A stretch of DNA of 43,243 bases from Flavobacteriaceae bacterium (GCA_024743095.1 JANSXF010000035.1:1-43243), one strand, 5' to 3'; shown: positions 1 to 9,489, numbered from the stretch's first letter. The notes: generated by a model from the sequence alone, not told the origin. A program made the numbers and translations.

Positions 1-634
1 ACACTTCTTTGATACGCTTATCCAATGAGACGATAACGTTATGGTTTCCATTGAGCCTTGCCCTGTCGTACAACTCTTTGATAGTACGCATTTCCTGATC
101 CTTAAAAACGGTTACCTGTGGAAAGGTCGGTTTGTAATCATTGGGCAATTCCCTGAGCAAGGTATCCTTTAAGGATACCCGCTTTTTTTCACTGATGACC
201 GTGGTACCTGCCGCAATATCACCGATTCGTTGTCCCTTGCCGCGGACCAAAATAGTAAGGACGGCCGCACCACCAGAGGTAATTCCCACATCAATGATCC
301 GAAGTGCCCATCGAACAAAATAATTGCCAAAGTTGGGTTTAGATCCATCCAATTTCACCACACGAAGGTTCATGGCCCCCTTACCTATGGTCTTTCCGTC
401 CATTAAGGTCTCAAAAAGCAGGTAATACAAAAATGCCGGAAGCGAAAGTATCAAGTAGAACGCCCATTGATCTCCCATATCGATTTCAAGGGATGCCAAA
501 AAAACAAAGATCAAAATGGTATAGACCACAATGATAAAGGTATCGATAATATAGGCCAACATACGCTCACCGAGGTGGGAGGTATTTTGGTTTATGGTTA
601 TATTTTGGGCCGTTTCTATTTGAAATTGTTCCAT
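1..634 (-). CDS. RDD family membrane protein (3' end outside window)
   Basis: Reading leftwards from ATG at 634, an open frame of 211 codons runs off the window edge, so the C-terminus is missing. Two hydrophobic helices (roughly residues 24-48 and 58-78) surround the RDD-type arrangement: an N-terminal GERMLAYIIDTFII segment with the charged R and D inside the first helix, then FETLMDGKTIGKGAMNLRVV, then RWALRIIDVG and GQRIGDIAAGTTVI. These are the hallmark blocks of the RDD family, small membrane proteins of mostly unknown function. The gene is divergent from the SpoIIM/MoxR operon, only 33 bases separating the two starts, an arrangement consistent with a shared envelope system. The family call is firm; the role is unknown. 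Confidence 0.85.
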   Translation of the reverse strand, partial: MEQFQIETAQNITINQNTSHLGERMLAYIIDTFIIVVYTILIFVFLASLEIDMGDQWAFYLILSLPAFLYYLLFETLMDGKTIGKGAMNLRVVKLDGSKPNFGNYFVRWALRIIDVGITSGGAAVLTILVRGKGQRIGDIAAGTTVISEKKRVSLKDTLLRELPNDYKPTFPQVTVFKDQEMRTIKELYDRARLNGNHNVIVSLDKRIKEV

Positions 635-667
635 ATTTTAGTTTCTTTACTACAAACCATTAATTGA

Positions 668-1639
668 ATGCGCGAGGCCGCTTTTGTAAGGCAAAATAAG
701 GATAAATGGGCCGCTTTTGAAAATGCCCTGATCAATAAGGGCCAACTCCATCCCGATGAGCTTTCGGATCTTTATATTGAGATTACCGACCACCTAAGTT
801 ACGCAAAGACCTTCTATCCTGGCAGCAACACCCAAATTTACTTGAACACGCTTGCCTCCCAAGCACATCAAAAAATATATAAGACCAAACGGGAATCAAG
901 AAACCGTATTGTCCATTTTTGGAAAACGGAGTTCCCTACAATGTTCAAATACCATCACCGTGAATTGCTCATCTCCTTTCTGGTATTTTCTTTTTTTGCC
1001 ATTGTGGGGGCGTTCTCCTCTGCCAACGAAGGGGACTTTGTCCGCTCCATTTTGGGGAATGGTTATGTGAACATGACCTTGGAGAATATTGAAAAGGGTG
1101 ATCCCATGGCCGTATACAAGGAGCAGGGAGCCTTTAATATGTTCTTGGGAATTACCATAAACAACATCAAAGTGGCCATTTACGCATTTGCCTTTGGTAT
1201 TTTTTTGGGTGTGGGCACCCTGTACATCATGTTGCAGAACGGAATTATGCTAGGGAGCTTTCAGTACTTTTTTTACGAAAAGGGGCTACTATGGGAATCC
1301 GCGAGAACCATTTGGATCCATGGCACCATAGAGATTTCCGTAATCATCATTGCCGGTTGTGCCGGACTGGTACTTGCCAACGGCATTCTCTTTCCCGGCA
1401 CCTACACCCGCCTGGAATCCTTTAAGCAGGGCGTTAAGAACGGGCTTAAAATAATGGTGAGCACCCTTCCCTTTTTTATCATTGCCGGTTTTTTGGAGGG
1501 TTTTGTCACACGGCATACCGAAATGCCCGACTGGCTGGCGATTTTCATTATCCTGGCTTCGTTGTTCCTAATAATTTTTTACTACATCATATATCCATAC
1601 CAAATTCATAGAAAAGCCACTTATGCAGACATCAAATAA
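668..1639 (+). CDS. Stage II sporulation protein M (SpoIIM/DUF95) family membrane protein
   Basis: 323-residue integral membrane protein. A soluble basic N-terminal segment (about 1-95) is followed by several hydrophobic helices from residue 99 onward. The family signature WIHGTIEISVIIIAGCAG sits at about 216-232; the HG..E motif in a membrane helix is the recognisable SpoIIM feature. The family is named for a Bacillus engulfment protein, but in non-sporulating Bacteroidota it normally sits with MoxR and DUF58 genes, as here, so a sporulation role is not implied. It is the first gene of a compact six-gene operon and overlaps the next gene by 17 bases. Confidence 0.88.
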   Translation: MREAAFVRQNKDKWAAFENALINKGQLHPDELSDLYIEITDHLSYAKTFYPGSNTQIYLNTLASQAHQKIYKTKRESRNRIVHFWKTEFPTMFKYHHRELLISFLVFSFFAIVGAFSSANEGDFVRSILGNGYVNMTLENIEKGDPMAVYKEQGAFNMFLGITINNIKVAIYAFAFGIFLGVGTLYIMLQNGIMLGSFQYFFYEKGLLWESARTIWIHGTIEISVIIIAGCAGLVLANGILFPGTYTRLESFKQGVKNGLKIMVSTLPFFIIAGFLEGFVTRHTEMPDWLAIFIILASLFLIIFYYIIYPYQIHRKATYADIK

Positions 1640-2513
1640 CTATATAGAATTTAAAAAACAGCGCGAATTGGGAGAAATTCTCTCCGATTCATTCGTTTTT
1701 ATCCGCAATGAGTTCAAACCCTTTTTGGGAACCGTCCTAAAAATTGTAGGTCCCTACATCTTGGCAATGTTGATATCCATGGGGTTCTACATGTATACCA
1801 TCGGCGATGTTTTTAACCTGACCGCCATTGGAAACACTTCCATGTCCACATATTCCCCGTTGATCATGGTTTTGGCCGTAGCGGCGCTCCTGTTCAGTTC
1901 CATAGCTGCATACGTTTTGGCCCAGGGTACGGTACTGCACTATATAAAATCATATATCGATCACAAGGGCTCTACAGATCATGATGAAATCCGACAAGGG
2001 GTTTACGGTTCTTTTTGGTCCCTGATCGGTTTGGGTATTTTAGTTGGGTTGTCCGTATTTATCGGGGCCATGTTCTGTTTGATACCGGGTATATATCTGG
2101 CGGTGCCATTGTCGGTTTCCTTTGCCATTCTTGTATTTCTTCAAAAGGATACCATGGAATCCTATCAGTACAGTTTTACCCTGATCAAAGAAAATTGGTG
2201 GATTACCTTCGCCACCCTATTTGTCATCTACATTATTGTGGCCATAGCTTCGTATGCCTTTAGTTTACCGACGATTATTTACAGTTGGATAAAAATGGGG
2301 GTTTTCTCGGGTGAAATGGATGCCGAGAACTTCAATGTCTTCAACGACCCCATCTATCTACTCCTGAACATCTTGAGCACCTTGGTACAATTTCTGATGA
2401 ACCTCATTTTTTTAGTGGCCACCTCGTTGATTTTCTTCAATCTCAACGAGAAGAAAAATTTTACCGGTACTTTTGAACGTATTGAAAGTCTCGGAAAATC
2501 CTCGGAGGAATAA
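1623..2513 (+). CDS. Multi-pass membrane protein of the MoxR operon, function unknown
   Basis: 296 residues with about five or six hydrophobic stretches (roughly 36-60, 80-108, 134-180, 195-225 and 245-275) and no catalytic motif I recognise. The cytoplasmic-looking N-terminus (KKQRELGEILSDSFVFIRNEFKPFLGTVLK) resembles that of membrane proteins related to the glycerophosphodiesterase membrane domain or DUF4013 families, but I cannot assign it firmly. It overlaps the SpoIIM-like gene by 17 bases and its stop codon directly abuts the start of the DUF4129 gene, so it is almost certainly translated as part of the same operon. It may be a membrane scaffold of the complex; that is inference from position only. 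Confidence 0.75.
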   Translation: MQTSNNYIEFKKQRELGEILSDSFVFIRNEFKPFLGTVLKIVGPYILAMLISMGFYMYTIGDVFNLTAIGNTSMSTYSPLIMVLAVAALLFSSIAAYVLAQGTVLHYIKSYIDHKGSTDHDEIRQGVYGSFWSLIGLGILVGLSVFIGAMFCLIPGIYLAVPLSVSFAILVFLQKDTMESYQYSFTLIKENWWITFATLFVIYIIVAIASYAFSLPTIIYSWIKMGVFSGEMDAENFNVFNDPIYLLLNILSTLVQFLMNLIFLVATSLIFFNLNEKKNFTGTFERIESLGKSSEE

Positions 2514-3245
2514 ATGCTCAAAAAACTGATTTTATCATACCTACTGTTATCGTGGACAATCATTTTTGCCCAGAACGATTCCATTGTCAAGTATGATGAA
2601 TCCGGCCTACAACTTATTGAACTGGGTCCGGAAGACCTGGACACCTATAAAAACGATAGTGACTTCAACTATGAGGAAGTAAAGACCGAAAGTAGCTGGT
2701 GGACCGATCTCACCAATTGGTTCTACAACATGCTGCGCCGTTTTTTTCAATGGATCTTCGGTGTAGGCAACGCGGAAGGCTATTTGGCGGTTTTCTTGAA
2801 AATATTGCCCTATTTATTACTTGCCCTCTTCCTTTATCTGGTGATACGGTTTTTTGTAAAATCCAACCTTGTGGGAATGGGCCAGAACAAGGGAAACCCT
2901 AATGTGGTCACCCTCTCGGAAGATGAACACATCATCAAGAACGAGGATATTCAGGAATTGATCAAAAAAGCGCTGGCCGATCAAAACTATAGGCTGGCCA
3001 TTCGATATTACTACCTCTACATGCTTCAATTGCTATCCGAACGGGATTTAATAGATTGGCAACAACAGAAGACAAACGACGATTACATGGCCGAACTATC
3101 CGAAAGTTCCTTTAAAAATGATTTTGAAAAAGCCACCCTCCTATATGATTATGTCTGGTACGGGGAATTTGAGCTGGACCACGAGCGCTATCAAAGGGCC
3201 GAACCTGTATTTACATCCTTAAAAAAATCGATAGCAGATGTCTAA
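2514..3245 (+). CDS. DUF4129 domain-containing membrane protein
   Basis: 243 residues. An N-terminal signal-like segment (residues 1-20, ending IIFAQ) is followed by a short periplasmic acidic and tryptophan-rich region, a transmembrane helix at about 94-117 (YLLLALFLYLVIRFFV), and a cytoplasmic C-terminal domain. That domain contains ALADQNYRLAIRYYYLYMLQLL and later YDYVWYGEFELDHERYQRAEPVF, the typical DUF4129 pattern (a helix ending in R-Y-YLYML, then W-YG). DUF4129 is often found in MoxR clusters; its biochemical role is unknown. The start ATG follows the upstream stop directly, and its 3' end overlaps the next gene by 8 bases. Confidence 0.85.
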   Translation: MLKKLILSYLLLSWTIIFAQNDSIVKYDESGLQLIELGPEDLDTYKNDSDFNYEEVKTESSWWTDLTNWFYNMLRRFFQWIFGVGNAEGYLAVFLKILPYLLLALFLYLVIRFFVKSNLVGMGQNKGNPNVVTLSEDEHIIKNEDIQELIKKALADQNYRLAIRYYYLYMLQLLSERDLIDWQQQKTNDDYMAELSESSFKNDFEKATLLYDYVWYGEFELDHERYQRAEPVFTSLKKSIADV

Positions 3246-4455
3246 AAAAGGTTGGATATACATAGCAATAGGCATTTTGACCTTGGCGGCCATGTTTGCC
3301 TTGGAATACAACAAGCCAAAAAAAATAAATTGGTTCCCCTCATATGTTTCCCATCACAAAATACCTTATGGAACTTATGTCCTGAACGATTTGATGAAAA
3401 AGCACTTTCCAGATGCCATTCAGCAGATCCAAGAACCACCTTTTGAATTTCTCAGCCGTACCGACTCCATCAAAGGCACCTATTTCTTTGTGAACGAAAC
3501 CGTATCCTTTGAGGAGGCAGAACTCAACACCATTTTGGAATGGGTAGATCAAGGCAACAAGCTATTTGTAGCGTCAAGTTCCTTCGAGGCAAAATTACTG
3601 GACACCCTAAATATAGACCAGCGAATGGTATATAATGATGGGCAGTTGGAACCTGTTTTTTATTTTGAATTGGTCAATCCGATCTTTAAAAACAACAAGG
3701 TTGAATTCACCAAAGCGTATTACACCTCGAGTTTCGACCAATTGGACACCTTGCGAACAACGGTCCTGGGACAGGTCCATACCCATGCCGATAGTACGGG
3801 CAACCTCACAAAACATGTCAATACCATAAAACAGTCCTTTGGCAATGGGGAAATTGTGTTGTCCAGCTTCCCAGAGGCCTTTACCAATTACTTTATCCTC
3901 AAGGACCATAACAGGGAATATACCGCGGGGCTATTGTCCTATTTGGACCGCAACCAGGCCATCTATATGGATAATTTCCATAAATCGGGGAAATCCTTTT
4001 ATACCTCGCCCATGTACTTGTTCCTGAACACCGAAGAGTTTAAATGGGCCTACTACCTCATTCTTATCGGGGCAATCGTCTACATTATTTTTGAAGGAAA
4101 ACGAAAACAACGCGCCATTGCTATAGTGCCCCCGGTAAAAAACCAAACCTTGGCCTTTACCCGCACCATTGCCGATATGTATTTTGAAAAAAGGGAACTG
4201 CATCTGATCACCAAACATAAAATTGATTACTTTTTGGAATATCTCAGGTCCAAACTGCATATGACCACCCAAGACCTGGGAGACGAAACATTTTTGAGAA
4301 ACTTGGCCCTACGAAGCAACTCAACATTGGAAGAGGTAAAAAGTTTGATGGGAACAATATCCAAACTAAGGGCAAAACAACATAGTACTGAAGAAGAACT
4401 GAAGAATCTCAATAAAAAAATAGAAGCATTTAAAACAAACGTTGATGGAAGATAA
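3238..4455 (+). CDS. DUF4350 domain-containing membrane protein
   Basis: 405 residues. One N-terminal transmembrane helix (about 5-24) anchors a large periplasmic domain with the DUF4350 layout: PYGTYVLNDLMKKHFPDA near residue 43, an ILEWVDQGNKLFVASS segment near 100, and a FGNGEIVLSSFPEAFTNY block near 201. A second helix (about 268-286, YYLILIGAIVYIIFEG) is followed by a cytoplasmic tail rich in helices and charged residues. The DUF4350 fold is related to the glutamine-amidotransferase-like (GATase) Rossmann fold and is regularly linked to MoxR/DUF58/DUF4129 genes. It overlaps the DUF4129 gene by 8 bases and the MoxR gene by 11. The molecular role is unknown. Confidence 0.82.
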   Translation: MSKKGWIYIAIGILTLAAMFALEYNKPKKINWFPSYVSHHKIPYGTYVLNDLMKKHFPDAIQQIQEPPFEFLSRTDSIKGTYFFVNETVSFEEAELNTILEWVDQGNKLFVASSSFEAKLLDTLNIDQRMVYNDGQLEPVFYFELVNPIFKNNKVEFTKAYYTSSFDQLDTLRTTVLGQVHTHADSTGNLTKHVNTIKQSFGNGEIVLSSFPEAFTNYFILKDHNREYTAGLLSYLDRNQAIYMDNFHKSGKSFYTSPMYLFLNTEEFKWAYYLILIGAIVYIIFEGKRKQRAIAIVPPVKNQTLAFTRTIADMYFEKRELHLITKHKIDYFLEYLRSKLHMTTQDLGDETFLRNLALRSNSTLEEVKSLMGTISKLRAKQHSTEEELKNLNKKIEAFKTNVDGR

Positions 4456-5428
4456 TGACTTAAGCTTTGATAGCAGGGTTCCCTTGGAAGAATTGAGGGA
4501 CACCGTGGAACAGGTTAAAAAAGAACTGTCCACCATAATCGTGGGGCAAAAGGATTTTATAGAACTTTTGATCATTTCCATTTTGGCCGATGGACATGCC
4601 CTGATAGAGGGCGTACCCGGGATTGCAAAAACAGTGACCGCCAAACTTTTTGCCAAAACGCTCAAAACGGAGTTCAACCGTATCCAATTTACCCCGGACC
4701 TTATGCCGAGCGATATTTTGGGCACCTCCGTCTTCAATTCCAAAACAACCGAGTTTGAATTTAAAAAGGGGCCCATATTTTCCAATATTATTTTGATCGA
4801 CGAGATCAACCGAGCTCCTGCCAAAACACAGTCAGCCCTTTTTGAGACCATGGAGGAACGGCAGGCCACTGTGGATGGCACCACTTACAAAATGGGGGAG
4901 CCATTTATGGTATTGGCCACCCAAAACCCCATTGAACAAGAAGGCACCTATGCCCTGCCGGAAGCACAATTAGATCGCTTTTTGTTCAAGATCAAGGTGG
5001 ATTATCCCTCCCTCGAGGAAGAGGTGGTCATTCTTCAAAATCATCACGAGCGTAAAGGTGAAAAACCACAAGATCGGATCAAGGCGGTACTGAGCCCGAA
5101 AAAACTAGCTGGGTTCAAAAAGAACATACATGAAGTGGTGGTGGAACAAAAAATACTGGATTACATCGCCAATATCATCACGCAGACCCGAAATCATCCG
5201 CATTTATATTTGGGGGCCTCGCCAAGGGCATCCATAGCAACCTTGACCGCGGCCAAAGCCTTTGCTGCGATTTCAGGGCGTGATTTTGTGATTCCCGAGG
5301 ATGTAAAGAAAGCCTTGGTACCGGTACTCAACCACCGGGTAATCTTAACTCCTGAGCGGGAAATGGAGGGAGTGACCACCGAAAATGTGGTCACCATGAT
5401 CATGGAATCCGTCGAAATCCCCAGATAG
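4445..5428 (+). CDS. MoxR family AAA+ ATPase
   Basis: 327 residues from ATG at 4445 (a TTG one codon upstream is less likely). AAA+ motifs are complete: Walker A GVPGIAKT (about 56-63), Walker B ILIDEINRAPAKTQ (about 116-129), sensor 1 in VLATQNP near 161, LDRF (about 177-180), and sensor 2 GASPRAS (about 257-263). EGTYALPEAQLDRFLFK is a classic MoxR block. MoxR ATPases are thought to act as chaperones that remodel or activate partner proteins with VWA or DUF58 domains. The partner here is most likely the DUF58 protein encoded 2 bases downstream. The start overlaps the end of the DUF4350 gene. Confidence 0.95.
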   Translation: MEDNDLSFDSRVPLEELRDTVEQVKKELSTIIVGQKDFIELLIISILADGHALIEGVPGIAKTVTAKLFAKTLKTEFNRIQFTPDLMPSDILGTSVFNSKTTEFEFKKGPIFSNIILIDEINRAPAKTQSALFETMEERQATVDGTTYKMGEPFMVLATQNPIEQEGTYALPEAQLDRFLFKIKVDYPSLEEEVVILQNHHERKGEKPQDRIKAVLSPKKLAGFKKNIHEVVVEQKILDYIANIITQTRNHPHLYLGASPRASIATLTAAKAFAAISGRDFVIPEDVKKALVPVLNHRVILTPEREMEGVTTENVVTMIMESVEIPR

Positions 5429-5430
5429 GC

Positions 5431-6762
5431 ATGCAATTTCTTCGGTCACTGTACATACACAATACCTTCTTTCGCTACATTGCCGTACTCTCCGCGTGCT
5501 TTGTAATTTCCTATTGGGTACCGATTCTGTATCCCATCGCGTGGTTATTGGTCTACCTGTTATTGGCCCTTTTTTTTCTGGACCTCTACTTGGTGTACGC
5601 CACGAAAAATGGCATACAGGCCCATCGAAATCCACCACAAAAACTGTCCAATAGCGACGAAAATATATTATCTGTACATCTGAGCTCCAAATATCCTTTT
5701 AAGACGGGGGCATCTGTGATCGATGAATTGCCCGTCCAGTTCCAAAAAAGGGATTTTGAACACAGGACCCATTTGCAAAAAGGAGTGCCCCATTTTTTTG
5801 AATACTCCGTCCGTCCCGTGGAGCGCGGAGAATATGTTTTTGGCAACCTGATTGTTTTTGCTTCTTCACCACTTCGCACCATTAAAAGGAAATATGTCTT
5901 CCAAAAGGACCAAATGGTACCCGTTTACCCGTCCATCATACAAATGCAGCAGTACGATTTTTTGGCCACCAGCAATCGTTTAACGGAGTTTGGCCTAAAG
6001 AAAATACGACGCATTGGACATACCCAAGAGTTTGAACAGATCAAGGAATATATAAAGGGCGATGATGTTCGCACCATCAATTGGAAGGCTACCGCAAAAA
6101 GGAGCCAATTAATGGTGAACCAGTACCAGGACGAAAAATCCCAACCCATTTATTCGATCATTGATACGGGCAGGGTGATGAAAATGCCTTTCAACGAATT
6201 GAGCTTATTGGATTACGCCATCAACTCGGCCTTGGCATTTTCCAATGTCGCCCTCAAAAGGAACGATAAAACGGGATTGCTCACCTTCTCCAAAAAGATA
6301 GAGACTTTTGTCCCGGCCGTACAAAAAATAACGCACCTCAACACCATTATGGAGAGTCTGTACAATATATCCACGGACTATTCGGATTCGGATTTTGGAT
6401 TGCTCTATGCCCACGTGAAGCGAAAAGTCAACCAACGCAGCCTTTTGTTGCTCTATACCAATTTTGAGCATATATCCGGCTTAAAACGACAAATGCCCTA
6501 TATATTGGCCATGGCCAAAAAACATGTTCTGGTCGTCATTTTCTTTGAAAACACGGAATTGGAATCCTTGATCGCAACGGATGCCGAGGATTTACAATCC
6601 ATTTACCATAAGACGATCGCCGAGAAGTTTTCACTGGAGAAAAGGCTCATGCAAAAAGAACTCCAAAAGTATGGTATACAGACCATCCTCACCAAGCCCG
6701 AGGAACTGACGGTAAATACCATCAACAAATATTTGGAGATAAAGGCTAGGGGAATTATTTAG
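5431..6762 (+). CDS. DUF58 domain-containing protein, MoxR partner
   Basis: 443 residues. Two N-terminal hydrophobic helices (about 14-31 and 36-56) are followed by a beta-rich segment and then the DUF58 core, with GDDVRTINWKATAK at 210-223, the family's hallmark (GD..R.I.W.A.A). A VWA-like Rossmann region follows; the metal-site motif is degenerate (DTGR at 245-248 rather than DxSxS), as is usual in DUF58. DUF58 proteins are the predicted clients of MoxR ATPases. It starts 2 bases after the moxR stop and is the last gene of the operon. Its stop overlaps by 8 bases the 3' end of the convergent gene at 6755-7228. Confidence 0.92.
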   Translation: MQFLRSLYIHNTFFRYIAVLSACFVISYWVPILYPIAWLLVYLLLALFFLDLYLVYATKNGIQAHRNPPQKLSNSDENILSVHLSSKYPFKTGASVIDELPVQFQKRDFEHRTHLQKGVPHFFEYSVRPVERGEYVFGNLIVFASSPLRTIKRKYVFQKDQMVPVYPSIIQMQQYDFLATSNRLTEFGLKKIRRIGHTQEFEQIKEYIKGDDVRTINWKATAKRSQLMVNQYQDEKSQPIYSIIDTGRVMKMPFNELSLLDYAINSALAFSNVALKRNDKTGLLTFSKKIETFVPAVQKITHLNTIMESLYNISTDYSDSDFGLLYAHVKRKVNQRSLLLLYTNFEHISGLKRQMPYILAMAKKHVLVVIFFENTELESLIATDAEDLQSIYHKTIAEKFSLEKRLMQKELQKYGIQTILTKPEELTVNTINKYLEIKARGII

Positions 6763-7228
6763 CGGTAAACTCATGGTTGGAAAGACCCAAGGTATTTAAG
6801 GATGGGAGTTTTCCTTGCAAAAAAACCAATTTTGATGTTGGCATGGTAGGATATCGTTGCTTATTAAAATTCAAAGTAGAATATCGGCCCCGTAAACGTC
6901 CCTGACCATCCTTTTTGGAAAATAAATCTATAGCAATACCCACGGTGATACCACCCAAGATCGTTGCAGCCAAGTCTTCATTGTCCCATCCATTATCCCT
7001 TTGCCCTGCGTCAATAGTCTCCTTTGCTACACCAGCTAAAGCACTGCCTGTAACAGCGCCCACAAAAGTCCAGACCCGGTTTCCATTGGTCGCATGCTTG
7101 GCGACTCCGGCCCCGGCAAGACCAAAAAGGCTACCGCCCAAAAAATGCAGGACTTTGTCCCGCCCCACTTGCCCGTGGCATTGCGAGACGAGCACAAAAA
7201 GGAGCAGTGTGGGGACAAATGTTCTCAT
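6755..7228 (-). CDS. Small exported protein with glycine-rich helical domain, function unknown
   Basis: 157 residues from ATG at 7228. A longer upstream reading exists, but it would bury the hydrophobic leader MRTFVPTLLLFVLVSQCHGQ inside the protein. That leader looks like a signal peptide; the Cys at about 17 is preceded by Gln, so a lipobox is doubtful. The mature part starts GRDKVLHFLGGSLFGLAGAGV and continues to WDNEDLAATILGGITVGIAID, which recalls small YfiM/DUF2279-like envelope proteins with a DK..H motif; this is a weak resemblance. It is 49 bases downstream of the flavoenzyme gene and probably co-transcribed. The 3' ends of this gene and the DUF58 gene overlap convergently. Confidence 0.7.
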   Translation of the reverse strand: MRTFVPTLLLFVLVSQCHGQVGRDKVLHFLGGSLFGLAGAGVAKHATNGNRVWTFVGAVTGSALAGVAKETIDAGQRDNGWDNEDLAATILGGITVGIAIDLFSKKDGQGRLRGRYSTLNFNKQRYPTMPTSKLVFLQGKLPSLNTLGLSNHEFTAK

Positions 7229-7277
7229 TGCGCAAACTAAATATATCAAAAGTTTCTTAAACTCTAGCCATAATACC

Positions 7278-8219
7278 TTAATGGTCATGTATTTCGGCCT
7301 TAGCTTGGTGGAACCCATCCATAAGTTCCCGGACAATTCCTGCTGCCGGGGTTATGTTATGAATCAAACCGGAAACTTGACCGATCTCCAGTTCACCTTC
7401 TTCCATATCACCTTCGAACATACCTTTTTTGGCCCGTGCCCTGCCCAATAATTCGATCAGTTCTTCTTTTGTTGCTCCGCTAGCATAAGCCTTTTGAATG
7501 TCGTTGAAGAATTTGTTTTTGAGCAATCGGACCGGAGCTAGTTCCTTTAAAGTCAATTGGGTATCCCCCTCTTTGGCATCTACAACCCATTTTTTGAACA
7601 ATTCATGTGAAGAAGCTTCTGGTGAGGCCACAAACCTGCTCCCTACCTGAACGCCATCTGCACCCAAGACCATGGCGGCCAACATAGCTCTTCCCGTAGC
7701 GATACCGCCTGCAGCAATCAGCGGAATATTGATTTTCTCCTTTACGGAAGGAATCAATACCATGGTGGTGGTCTCATCACGTCCGTTGTGACCGCCCGCT
7801 TCAAAACCTTCCGCCACAACGGCATCCACTCCTGCTTCCTGGGCTTTTAAGGCAAACTTTACACTACTGACCACATGTACAACGGTTATTCCTTTTTCTT
7901 GAAGAAAGCCAGTCCATGTTTTAGGGTTTCCCGCGGATGTAAAAACAATCTTTACTTCATGTTTCACAATAATATCCATCAACTTTTCAATATCGGGATA
8001 GAGCATCGGGACATTCACGCCAAAGGGCCCATCAGTAGCTTCTTTACATTTGATGATATGCTCTTCCAGCACCTCGGGATACATACTGCCAGCTCCCAAC
8101 AATCCCAATCCACCTGCATTGGAAACCGCAGAGGCCAACCGCCAACCGCTGGCCCAGACCATTCCTGCTTGAATGATGGGATATTCGATTCCGAAAAGTC
8201 TTGTGATTTTATTTTGCAT
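7278..8219 (-). CDS. Nitronate monooxygenase-like FMN oxidoreductase (2-nitropropane dioxygenase family)
   Basis: 313 residues from ATG at 8219; a TTG five codons earlier is possible but less natural. The N-terminus FGIEYPIIQAGMVWASGWRLASAVSNAGGLGLLG, the EGFEAGGHNGRDETTT block with the active-site His, and IAAGGIATGRAMLAAMVLGADGVQVGSRFVAS are the three signature regions of the TIM-barrel NMO family. Such enzymes use FMN to oxidise nitronates. The FabK-type enoyl-ACP reductase belongs to the same superfamily and cannot be excluded by eye. The gene lies 53 bases downstream of mnmA on the same strand and is probably in an operon with it. Confidence 0.88.
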   Translation of the reverse strand: MQNKITRLFGIEYPIIQAGMVWASGWRLASAVSNAGGLGLLGAGSMYPEVLEEHIIKCKEATDGPFGVNVPMLYPDIEKLMDIIVKHEVKIVFTSAGNPKTWTGFLQEKGITVVHVVSSVKFALKAQEAGVDAVVAEGFEAGGHNGRDETTTMVLIPSVKEKINIPLIAAGGIATGRAMLAAMVLGADGVQVGSRFVASPEASSHELFKKWVVDAKEGDTQLTLKELAPVRLLKNKFFNDIQKAYASGATKEELIELLGRARAKKGMFEGDMEEGELEIGQVSGLIHNITPAAGIVRELMDGFHQAKAEIHDH

Positions 8220-8272
8220 GAAAATTTTGTTCAAGTTTCCACCAAAATAATCAAAATAAATAAGGAAACCGC

Positions 8273-9463
8273 TTAGGAGATTACCCCAGAACCGACCAAC
8301 TCATCATCAAGGTACCATGCGGCAAACTGCCCTTCGGTTATAGCGGATTGTTTCTCCTTGAAATCAACAAACAGGCCATTTTCTACTTTGTAGAGCGTTG
8401 CAGGTTGCAAGGGCTGCCGGTATCGGATGCGGGCCATTACCGATATGGTTTCATCCTCTTTCAATGCCAAATCGGGTCGTACCCAATGGAGTTCGTCCTC
8501 TTTTATGAACAATGTATTTCTGAGCAGCCCGGGGTGTGTTTTTCCCTGTCCTGTATATATAATGTTCTTGTCCACATCGGTTTTTATAACGAACAATGGT
8601 TCCTTGGTCCCGCCAACATTGAGGCCTTTGCGCTGGCCAATGGTAAAATAGTGCGCGCCTTGGTGCTCTCCAACAACCTTTCCATCCGATTCGTTATAAA
8701 CTGGTTTCTCCGCACGGAAGGTAAGTTTCTCCCTTTCATTTTGAAACGCGGGAACCACTGTTGAGAATTGGGTCGCATCAGTTGGCACTTCAACAATAAC
8801 TCCCTTCTTGGGCTTTAATTTTTGTTGCAGGAACTCGGGCAAATGCACTTTTCCAATAAAGCACAATCCTTGGGAATCCTTTTTATCGGCAGTGATCAAA
8901 TTATTTTCTGCCGCTATTTTTCGAACTTCTGGCTTTAATAGTTCACCAATCGGGAATAAGGTTTTGGACAATTGCTCTTGCGATAATTGACAAAGGAAAT
9001 AGGATTGGTCTTTATTGGGGTCCTTCCCGGAGAGCAATTGATAGGTTTGCGAGCCATCCTCATTTTGGATGGTTCCCTTTCTACAGTAATGTCCAGTTGC
9101 CACGTAATCCGCCCCTAATTGCAGAGCTATTTTCATGAAGACATCAAACTTTATCTCGCGATTGCACAGTACGTCGGGATTGGGCGTTCTTCCCCTTTCG
9201 TATTCATTGAACATATAATCGACGATACGCTCTTTGTATTCGACGCTCAAATCCACCGTCTGAAAAGGAATACCCAATTTTTCCGCGACAATCAAAGCAT
9301 CGTTGCTGTCCTCCAACCAAGGACACTCTTCGGATATGGTCACCGAATCATCGTGCCAATTCTTCATGAACAGCCCTATTACATCGTAACCCTGCTTTTT
9401 GAGCAGATAAGCGGCCACGCTCGAATCCACTCCCCCCGAAAGTCCAACAACAACCTTTTTCAT
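8273..9463 (-). CDS. mnmA: tRNA-specific 2-thiouridylase MnmA
   Basis: 396 residues, a usual length for the family. The PP-loop SGGVDSS sits at residues 9-15; the two cysteines that form the catalytic pair are visible as C100 ([12 protein letters not shown]) and C201 ([11 protein letters not shown]). [10 protein letters not shown] and GHYCRKG are further MnmA landmarks, and the C-terminal beta domain ([21 protein letters not shown]) is complete. MnmA activates U34 of tRNA-Lys, -Glu and -Gln with ATP and inserts sulfur to give 2-thiouridine in the cytoplasm. The gene heads a leftward group with the NMO-like gene. A TATTTTTG promoter box lies 18 bases upstream of the start. Confidence 0.97.
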   Translation of the reverse strand: MKKVVVGLSGGVDSSVAAYLLKKQGYDVIGLFMKNWHDDSVTISEECPWLEDSNDALIVAEKLGIPFQTVDLSVEYKERIVDYMFNEYERGRTPNPDVLCNREIKFDVFMKIALQLGADYVATGHYCRKGTIQNEDGSQTYQLLSGKDPNKDQSYFLCQLSQEQLSKTLFPIGELLKPEVRKIAAENNLITADKKDSQGLCFIGKVHLPEFLQQKLKPKKGVIVEVPTDATQFSTVVPAFQNEREKLTFRAEKPVYNESDGKVVGEHQGAHYFTIGQRKGLNVGGTKEPLFVIKTDVDKNIIYTGQGKTHPGLLRNTLFIKEDELHWVRPDLALKEDETISVMARIRYRQPLQPATLYKVENGLFVDFKEKQSAITEGQFAAWYLDDELVGSGVIS

Positions 9464-9481
9464 TGCATTTGATTAAGGGTA

Positions 9482-9489
9482 CAAAAATA
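9482..9489 (-). promoter_or_regulatory. Putative -7 box of mnmA promoter
   Basis: Read on the minus strand this is TATTTTTG, a full match to the Bacteroidota -7 consensus TAnnTTTG. It sits 18 bases upstream of the mnmA ATG. I see no clear TTG -33 element at the expected distance, so the call rests on the -7 box and position. Confidence 0.45.

Noticed and set aside
6915..7451. Plus-strand 178-codon frame spanning the 6755-7228 gene and the end of the flavoenzyme gene
   Set aside because: Crosses two genes of the opposite strand, proline- and serine-rich; a shadow.
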